The position numbers were made by a program, and so were the translations under genes. DNA of 17,523 nucleotides from Dichomitus squalens LYAD-421 SS1 (Eukaryota > Basidiomycota > Agaricomycetes > Polyporales > Polyporaceae), in the NCBI RefSeq assembly GCF_000275845.1, contig NW_006766908.1:9601-27123 (forward strand), written 5' to 3'. The notes under the pieces are model-generated. The model had not been told where the DNA came from, did no database searches, and saw only the letters and a program-made list of their open reading frames with translations. Positions 9,801-17,523 of this stretch are shown here, in pieces (within the stretch, counting starts at the first letter, position 1; each line of letters opens with the position of its first letter).

Positions 9801-12800
9801 CATCACTCAGCCGAGAACGTCTTCTTTGAGTTTGAGACCTCCATCGCACGTGCCCGCCCTGCCTTGGGTCGATTCTTCTCACCCTCGTACCTTCCGATGC
9901 TCCTTACTCCATTCTGCTGGCGCTGCGCAGTCACACGCTGTTCCTCCCCCGGATCCCACTCCAGCGCTGCTCCCTGCCTTCCGTTTACCACATCCCGCGT
10001 ACGATCCGAAAACTTCAAATACGACTCACTCATCCCCCAGCAAAGAGAGCACATGTCAGCACCGCCCTCGTCCGTTCTCTTCCTTGCTTCCCTTTCCGCG
10101 TCGGACCTCTCGTCCTTGCGTTCGTCCCGCGAGGAGCGCGAGTCGGAACGTACCGGAGCGCGTCTCATTTCGTTAGCACCGATTGCCCTCGGCTAGATCA
10201 CGATAGTCGCCGGCTGCAAACCTCAGAGCGCATGGTCTTGAAACTGTCCCCCAAGCCCCTCGGCCAGCGTCCCTGAGGACCTGGACGCCGACTGCAGCGC
10301 GCGACTCGGGCTTGCCCACAATCGCCTCCCGAGGGTCGCCCGCGCGCAGTCTTTGCATGGCGTTTCCGTGTCGCATCGCGCGTCGCTCTTGTTGCGTTTA
10401 CGAGGCGCCCAGGGAGACCGGACCGGATAGACGCTCTCCGTTGTGGTGCGAACGCCACAGTTCTTCACATAGCCATAGCGCCCCCGCAGGAAGACTGGAG
10501 CGCGAGGCTTGTTGTGAACACCACATATGGACTTAGTCGACCACCGCAAGCGACAATTCAATGCGGGTAGCACATGAGCGAGAGGGCAACAGCCGCTTGG
10601 CACGTCCCACTGTCAATGTGCTCTGCCAATCTTCGCGAAGCCTGCGACACAACGTAAGTTTGGGTTCTGTCGCATGGCCAACTTCCGAAATGGCTGCAGT
10701 CTTTCATTCAGGGCCCCAACTCTACTTGCCAATCTGCGCATGAGCATCGCACATTGTGCCCCCGGTTGGCAGTCCGATCCCTCGTCTGGCTGCGGTTACC
10801 GCGCACGTCGAGCTGTTGGCCGCACATAGGGGGCTATCCCTGTTCGGGAGCAGGCGCGCCCTGGACGCGTCCAACCAGGCCCGGCGGTGCCCTGAGCGGT
10901 GGCACGGTCGCAGTTGCGGGCAGCACGGGACCGACGTTCCCTCTTCCGGCGATGCGACCCTCGCGCTGCGGCTGCCCTCGATAGCAACGTGTCTGCTTAA
11001 TAGGTGCGCATCGCTTGCATACGCGAGCCGGCGGCAAGCCACCCCTATCACGCAAGCCACGAGGTGGTGACGCTGAGGTCTCAGATCTGCTCGCCGCTAG
11101 ACGCGATTCGGGCTTCTGTCATTCGACTTGGCTCGCAGGACTTCGCGCAGCGGCGCATGGAAAGCGGTCTCTATCTGATTAGACAAGGGCCAGGTGCTAA
11201 CGTCGCTGGGACAGGCCTCCATGATTACCAGTTCCCCCAGAATCAGGATGCTTACTGATGATTACCAGTTCCCTGGTTTGCTTGATAGAATCAGATCCCC
11301 CATCCACCCCTTCTTTCCACGTCCCTCTTTCGATCCACCGATCCACCAGACGACACACGAGCGCCATGTTAACGCACAGGGGCCCTCCACAGGTCGTCCA
11401 CAACCTCCTTGGCCTTGCTTAGTCGGGCGCCAGCGCTGGAGCCCGCCATGCTCGGCTACGGGCCCCATCTCCGCACAGCACATGGTGCACGCTCCCCAAG
11501 GTGTTCCTCCGAGCTTCCGAGCCCGACTAAAGTCGAAGTCGAACATCCTGTCGGACGTGCATAATTCGATCGCTTCCGATCGCGCTAGCCCTCTCTCACC
11601 CGTTGCGACTGGCGACGCGCCCGGTGACGATGACGGCAGCGGCGAACACGTACCTCTTACGACCCTACGGGGATTACGGGACTTACGGGACGGCCTGGCG
11701 GTCAGCAGGCAGGTCAGCCTCCATTCACGTCCATGTGTGCGCGTTGGACGGACGGAGAGAACTCACTGGCTGCGGGTGCAACGATCGGCTTGGCGATCCC
11801 TTCGTTCGCGGAGGACTTCCAAGACGTGCGATTGATGTGTGTTATCGAGAGCTTACAGGACTGGAGCTGCGGTCGTGGACCTGCGCCTACGCCTCTTCTT
11901 GCGGCTCCTGGGCTTGCTCTGTCGGTGGGTATGTGCGTACATAGGTACAACTTCAGCTCCTACACAAGCTTCACAGACAGGGCACTGAGAGAACGGCGGA
12001 TGTGCACGTAAGCGACCGATTCCGAATTCAAGAAAAGAGCACAGATCTAGCCTCTTCCGGAGCCCATTCAGGACGCTACTCTTGACGTCCGGATCGCGGC
12101 TGACGTGCCCGGCGCCATGGAGCAAGAATGGGCGGATGTAGCGTAGCGAGAGGACCGCATGCGCGTTGCGCTAAACCAACGTCCCCAACTACTCGCTCCT
12201 CCCTGCTGCTTATCCGCATCCCCAACAAGTGTCCAACGCAGCGCTCGTCCTCCAGCGACCCACCTGCAGGTCGTATCCACTGATGCAATCCGATGCAGGA
12301 GGCCCCAGTGCCACCAACGTTCATAGCGGCGCCACTAACCCAATCCCGCGGTAAATTTAATTTTCGAGAGTGCATCCAGGACGAGATCTCGGCCAATCTG
12401 CATCTCTGGAGCGCAGTCGGGCGCCAGAAGTGCCAAATCGAGCCGGACAAATTCGTGCCTTGCGAAAACGTCTGATCGCGATCGATTCGTACCCGTGGTG
12501 ACTGAATGCAGGGGAGCGTTCCATGGAAGGGTCTGTCGCGGGACGCGAGGGCGATCGATGGGCTGCCGTACCCCGATCGGGCAACCTGCAAGCCTCTCGT
12601 TTTCCAACTCTCTGGTCCAAGCTCCCTGTCTTCTCTCCTATGCTGGCCTAGCGTGCGTGTTCGCCGTGTACAGTTAGCTCGTGCGGTGCAGATGTTAGCG
12701 CCAGACCGTATGGCTAACAACAGTCATGCTCGGTTACCGGCAACAAGCGTGCCGGTCTGCCCGCCGGCAACGGGGGGCCGGTCACTTCGTCGCAGCATGA

Positions 12801-14784
12801 CCCTGTCCGTAGCTCTCGGGATGCGGCGATGACGAAATGCTCCGCAACACGGACATCCATTTAGTTCAGCGTATTTTCCAAGAGAAGCCATTTGCATGAG
12901 CTTCGTCAGAGCCCCAGAAAATTCGAGGCGGTCTGAAACGTTGGACGGAATGGGGGCGCTTAGACAAAATCTGCAGCTATTAGATACTGAGATCTGGAAT
13001 CCCGGGAACGCCCGAAGGTGGGTAATGCAGTGCTACCGCATTCAGTGCGGCTCGTGGCACAAAATCGCGGACGGTCGGACAGGCCGCAGCGGGTGGGGTC
13101 ATGACTAAAACGTTCGGGCATTTCGCCGCGCCCTCTAAACTTTACGCTTCGGAGGTTGGTGCCCGCCGGCGGTGAGGGGGCGGAGATGCAAGAGTGTCCC
13201 CGGGGACTCTCGTATTTCGAGCTCACGACCAAGGAGCGAGTAGGTCTGGTGTGTTCGAGAGAGGACCAGAGCAAGGGGATGAGGTGCCTTGGATCCGACC
13301 GTCAGCAGATGCATGACGGTGAGAGGCGGTGTAAGCACACAGCATTGTAGCCCCCCAGCCCGCTGACGAACGGAGGATTCACTTCAATGAACTGAGAGAA
13401 GTCGGACGGCTATGCAGCGGATCGTATGGATGCTAGCGATTCTATGGCTTGGAGCCGAAGAAGATTGCCCGCAGCATCTCACAAACAAACACCGATGGAG
13501 TCGAAGCCCTCAAAATTTGCGAAGCATACGTGTGCGCACCTTTAGAGTCAACTTGAAGGCGTGTCGTCCACATCTGACGTCGAGATGCATGAACTTCGTG
13601 GTGCGGCTGGATACGTGGACGCACGGGAGGTCGTCGGGCCTGTGCAGTGCCGGATGCCCTCTTCGTCATCCGAGGGGCAAGAGACCCTGTCTGTACCCTG
13701 AGCGCGGGGTGGGGACCTCGGAATGAGCAGGCCGCTGGAGCATAGAAAAATGAGGACGTGCCACTCTGACCTGAGCGTTTGTGAGTCCGAGGACATGTCG
13801 GCCGTGAGCCTTGTGCGCAGCCTCTGAAATGTACACATTCTCTTCTTCTCTTGCGTCAGTTTCCTCAAGTTGACACCGTCTGATTGCGACGAGACCAAAC
13901 GCCGCACGCGGAAGGTTTGTTGACGAGACGAGATGAGACGAGAGTAAGTGGCGGACCGGGGCGCGCGTGGTTGGATCGCTTCTAGTGAATGCTCGTCGTT
14001 CGTCAAGCCGTCGCGTTGCGAATGTGATCTCTCCCCTGCCAACATGAGGCACGGTGCTATTGGAGGCTCACGGGGAATGACCCTGGACTGGAAGACCGCC
14101 AACGTGGCGAGGACGTGCAGGGAAGGGTGGAAGACAAGAAGAAGGCGCGGCTGCAGCGGCGAACCGCTACACAAGGCGGCCGCCTTGTTTTCTTGGCTGT
14201 GCTGGTCTGTCAGGATAGCACGAGGCGGCGAGGGTCAGTCTCACGTACATTGCGTGGTTCGCGACGCATTGATGTCAGGGTAGATTGGCGCAGGCTACGA
14301 GCGAATGTAGTCAGGTACCGGCCTCGTTGAACCGTGGAATTGACCGCTCACCTGTTGAGAGGACACGGGATCGGTCCGGTGGGTATAACGCTGAACGCAG
14401 CGGTGGCCTACGAGGGTGGTTCAGTGCGGGGCGTTCGGCGTGGTCGGGTACTCAGCGCAGAGTCCACAGTGGACACTGACCAGTTCCGCACTGACGCTGC
14501 TAGTTACCGGCATGCACCAGTCTGGCCACATGAGTTTCGCCATTTGTGCGGATACTTTTGCCACGCTAAGCCCGGAGGCGCAAACGCCGTAGAAGGCACA
14601 ACCGCTGGACGCCGAATTGAGACTTATTGGCGTGGCATAGGGAATGGTCGCGGGAGCCCATTCGTTGGAGACAACGGAGCAGCTCGGCTACGGCAGGAAT
14701 GGCGAATGGGTGCGACGCTGACGCCGCGAAGCCAATCAAGAGACCGTGACACGACATAAATATCGAAGTAGCCTCTTTGGGACG
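9801..14784. other. Gene-poor stretch upstream of the transcription factor gene
   Basis: No gene is supported over about 5 kb. The longest open frames (11194-11835 plus, opening at GTG; 12076-12720 minus; 13548-14174 minus) have products without known motifs and with composition typical of translated noncoding DNA. Small structures include a 37-bp-spaced duplication at 11221-11273, spaced TACGGG words at 11665-11691, a GC-rich palindrome ccgccggcgg at 13163-13172 and an imperfect palindrome at 13191-13210. No tRNA B-box or reverse transcriptase motif was found. Confidence 0.45.
11221..11273. repeat. 16-bp direct repeat spaced 37 bp apart
   Basis: The word atgattaccagttccc occurs exactly at 11221-11236 and again at 11258-11273. 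This looks like a local duplication, perhaps by replication slippage or the footprint of a small insertion. No coding role is apparent. Confidence 0.6.
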
Positions 14785-14968
14785 CACGGCAGGGAATCGG
14801 ATGTTTTCGATTGGAGAAAAGTCGATGAAATGGGGACGCAAAAGGCAACAGCCTGTCGTTTTTCAATGACTTTTATCCAGAAACGCCACATATTCACGGA
14901 TTGTTTGCCTCGCGCGTCCTCTTTTCAGAGACTTTTCTCCAGCTGGAAATATCCGATTCCCTGCCGTG
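14785..14968. repeat. Hairpin-forming inverted repeat, arms about 66 nt
   Basis: Arm A (14785-14850) and the reverse complement of arm B (14902-14968) align over their whole length with roughly 80% identity counted by eye. Exact blocks are cacggcagggaatcggat (18 nt), ctggag/ttggag with the following aaaagtc, ggacgc and ggcaa. The spacer is about 51 nt. The trinucleotide acg flanks both outer ends (14782-14784 and 14969-14971), a weak hint of a 3-bp target duplication. It could be a foldback or MITE-like element, or the source of a hairpin RNA; no coding capacity is visible. Confidence 0.75.
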
Positions 14969-17394
14969 ACGGATGGAGACAGGGTCAGGGTTGTGCCGAG
15001 CGGATGAAAGTTCCTGCAACGAAAGACAAACTTCGCATGAGCGCCAAGTCGTCTGGTTTTGGACGAATGACATATCCACGGAAATGCACCGGTCGGTTAG
15101 CAGGAAAAAGCGGAGGCCCCTGGTCTGTTCTGAAACAGATCCCCAATGGGCTGCGAGGATAGAATGATTGGAAGACAGTGGACAGTGTGACTTGAGGCGT
15201 TGGGGAGCAGTTGCTTCTGGTACGCGGGCCGAGGAAGTCGTGGGGTATCATTGTGGGGAGGAACGGTCCGTTAGCGTCGAAGTGGTGATTGCAGCCGCTT
15301 ACGGTAGTTATGAAACACGACATCGTGGCTTGGAAGAATGAGACAGGTGCGTCAGAAAGTCAGAACGTGGCTGCGTTTCCTGAAGCTTCGAGCCGTCCAA
15401 TCCAACCCTAGATGGACACGGACGCACCTTATGGACGATCGGCAACTGGCATTGACAGCGCGCAACATGATGGGGAAGACTTCGATCTCTGTAGGCGACG
15501 GCGTGGCGGATACGAGTAGACAGGTGGGGACGCTGTGGCTTGCCGTGACAGAGGCGGTAACGGCAGCAGTTTCATCCTCCATAGATGCTACTCGATGTAG
15601 CGGCTCGCGTCGGCTGAAATTGTGCCTTCTGAAGGGTGCCAGGGGGTGCTCTCTGCAAAGACCGCCTGCGACCTTTCGCAGCATGCTATTGGCCATCCAA
15701 GGTCAGATGATGATGATACAGACCAACCTCCCAGCTCCCTGTGAATACGCGAGGTGTTCAAACGGAGACATCATTAGGTGAGAAGTCATCTCAATACCAG
15801 GAGCGATCCCGCGACGCCTCATCGGAGGAGCGCTTGCACTGGTGTCTAGAAGTGATAACAAGGCCGAAGGACGTGTCAGCTTCGATGCGAACGCAAGCGC
15901 GACCGGCCGATCCTCCAACACGTCAAATCGCGGCTAGTTCACCGATGCATTTGTCAGCGTACATAATAGCCTTCTATCAGTCGTAGCATACATTACCAAT
16001 GACCGTCACTTGTGATAAGCGCAAAGGCTGCGTCCAGCCTGCGGTCATCTGTGTGCATACTTCAGATAACACACAATTAGTATTTCGCTGCGATGACGTT
16101 GAGTGATTAGTCAGTTTTCTTTCGCCAAGCGGGAAAGTTTCGAAAGGTGCATGGCTTGTAGTGGGAAGCTCGGAAATTTGAACATGCGTGAAGTACCATA
16201 TTACTGAGTGTGTGGACAGCCACTGCCCGCTCGGCGCTGAGAGTCCCGACCGGAGGTCGCGCCCAAGCGCTTGGACAAGTATGTCATCAGCCTTAGCGCC
16301 CCTTGGCCGTCGGGTTTACGGTCGGCGGGAGAGAACGGCAGAAACGTAACATCAACACATAGTCAGAAACGCATGAAAGGCAAGGCCGATATGTCCCATC
16401 AGATATGTTTGGCAAGTCCTCATTTCTTCACCCTCATCCACACCTTGTAGCTTTTGCGCACATGCCCTGCCCGAGATGTAAGGGAGATGTCCTGCAAGCT
16501 GGACATCTAAGTCTAACATAAGGTCAATGAGCCTTTCGTTCTCGACTGTATCAATAACCGGAAACGACACTGCGCAAGTACACCTCGAGAAAGTCGAGTG
16601 CATTGTAAAGTGGCTCCAACCCCCCCCCCATTGAAGCCATCACGCCAAAAGGTGGTTTGACGGAGAAGTTAAGTTCCTAGACACCGGCGGGCATATGTGT
16701 ACAATACAGGGCTTAATCGTGCTAAGGGTGACCGCTACCCTTCCATGGATATTCATGTAGGCCTCGCCTTTGGCTGAATCTCAACCGGAGTAGAAAGCAA
16801 GCGATACAAAAGTTTGCCTAGTCCTGAGAATGAAACATAACGGTAGTAGCGTTGTGGGTGTCATGAAGAAAATCGACACGTTACTGCTTGGGCGGAAGGG
16901 GGTCGCGACCTTTTCCGCTCACAGTATGCATATGCTGCTGCTGGCAACGCAAGCTGCGACGTTGTGAGCACAAGACAAACTGAGGATGAATGTGACACAC
17001 TGAGTCTCGCTCACCTTTTTATGGCCAGTACAACAAGCCATAGGCTAAAGTAGAGAATTTCCACTTCAAGCCTGTCCCTTGCCCAGGACGAACTACATCA
17101 GCAAAAGTGCAGAAATCCCCTGAGGGATCGCACTGATGGCCTGAAACACGAAATCGGGCACGGGCGCTCAATATAGCGGCCCAAATCGCCCAAGCGCGCG
17201 ATGGCCAGAAGTCGTTGCAATGTTCGTGGGGCATTTCCTGGCCGCGCGATTTTTTGTATTGTATGCACAAGCAGGACATGATGTATATGATACCTACGCC
17301 ATGAAAGGAGCCTTTCTGACCGTATAAAGAGATCCAGCCTGTCCGACATACTAGAGCACGCGCAATTTGTGCATAGCGAAACCCAGGTAACTAA
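14969..17394. other. Gene-poor stretch between the hairpin and the right-edge gene
   Basis: No gene is supported with confidence. Visible features are a (gat)n run near 15706-15716, a ten-base C tract at 16620-16629, an imperfect palindrome around ggtcgcgacc (16891-16917), and an open frame at 16352-16603 on the minus strand with somewhat protein-like composition. The segment just below 17395 should carry the 3' untranslated region of the minus-strand gene at the edge. Confidence 0.4.
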
Positions 17395-17523
17395 CTACAA
17401 GGGCGCGAAGCCAGCCTGCGCGAGTTCGCGTTCGTCTTCGCCTAACTCAACCTCTCCATCCTCTGGCCCCAGGTCATCGTCGTCATCCTCTTCCGTCTCC
17501 GCATCTTCCTCCGAGTTGTTGCC
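17395..17523 (-). CDS. C-terminal end of an unidentified gene with a highly acidic tail (partial)
   Basis: The minus-strand frame entering from the right edge runs 42 codons to a TAG at 17397-17395. The peptide has about 19 Asp or Glu in 42 residues, including a run of five Asp (EEDDDDDLGPEDGEVELGED), and ends ELAQAGFAPL. Codon use and the strongly biased composition argue that this is real coding sequence rather than a chance frame. Acidic C-terminal tails occur in histone chaperones, ribosome-assembly factors and many other nuclear or nucleolar proteins, so the tail alone does not identify the product. The rest of the gene lies beyond the window; no neighbour relation to the transcription factor, about 8 kb away on the same strand, is implied. 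Confidence 0.7.
   Translation of the reverse strand, partial: GNNSEEDAETEEDDDDDLGPEDGEVELGEDERELAQAGFAPL

Noticed and set aside
9325..10176. 283-codon plus-strand frame opposite the regulator leader
   Set aside because: It opens at TTG, has no ATG at a sensible place, no known motif, and Pro/Ser/Arg-rich composition that follows from the C-rich strand.
10190..10195. GGCTAG word resembling an XlnR binding site upstream of the regulator
   Set aside because: A six-base degenerate site occurs by chance many times in a window of this size; no cluster was seen.
11194..11835. 213-codon plus-strand frame
   Set aside because: It opens at GTG and runs through the 16-bp duplication and spaced TACGGG words; the product has no recognisable motif.
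14861..15082. Similarity between the hairpin loop (aatgac...atattcacgga) and a later site (aatgacatatccacgga)
   Set aside because: The match needs a gap of about 19 nt and covers only about 17 bases, so chance is likely.
1..17523. Mating-type pheromone precursors ending in a CaaX motif
   Set aside because: None of the short frames whose ends I inspected finishes with Cys plus three residues, and no receptor gene is present; the search by eye was not exhaustive.

Overview
The window looks like nuclear DNA of a filamentous basidiomycete, probably an agaricomycete. The evidence is one large intron-rich gene whose mostly 55-68 nt GT-AG introns have GTRAGT donors, a Zn2Cys6 regulator of the type common in mushroom-forming fungi, and moderately high GC. 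I cannot name a species.

Layout. Positions 1-4455 hold no gene I can support; they contain short direct and inverted repeats (66-168) and a CTTAA-rich cluster (1572-1866). Positions 4456-9083 on the minus strand hold one well-supported gene: a ten-exon Zn2Cys6 transcription factor of about 1224 residues with a DNA-binding zinc cluster and a fungal middle homology (Fungal_trans) domain. All nine introns keep the frame, and summed exon length is 3675 nt. Upstream of its start, 9084-9800, the sense strand has no ATG at all for 717 nt, which suggests a long leader kept free of upstream start codons. Positions 9801-17394 are gene-poor; the main structure is a hairpin-forming inverted repeat with about 66-nt arms (14785-14968). 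At the right edge (17395-17523, minus strand) is the acidic C-terminal end of another gene that continues outside the window.

The two supported genes lie on the same strand about 8 kb apart, and nothing indicates that they work together. The points most worth a second look are the ATG-free and AG-free leader, the in-frame last intron and tandem acceptor of the transcription factor (possible isoforms), the zinc cluster split by an intron, and the 14785-14968 hairpin. I did not find a clearly new multi-gene system here.
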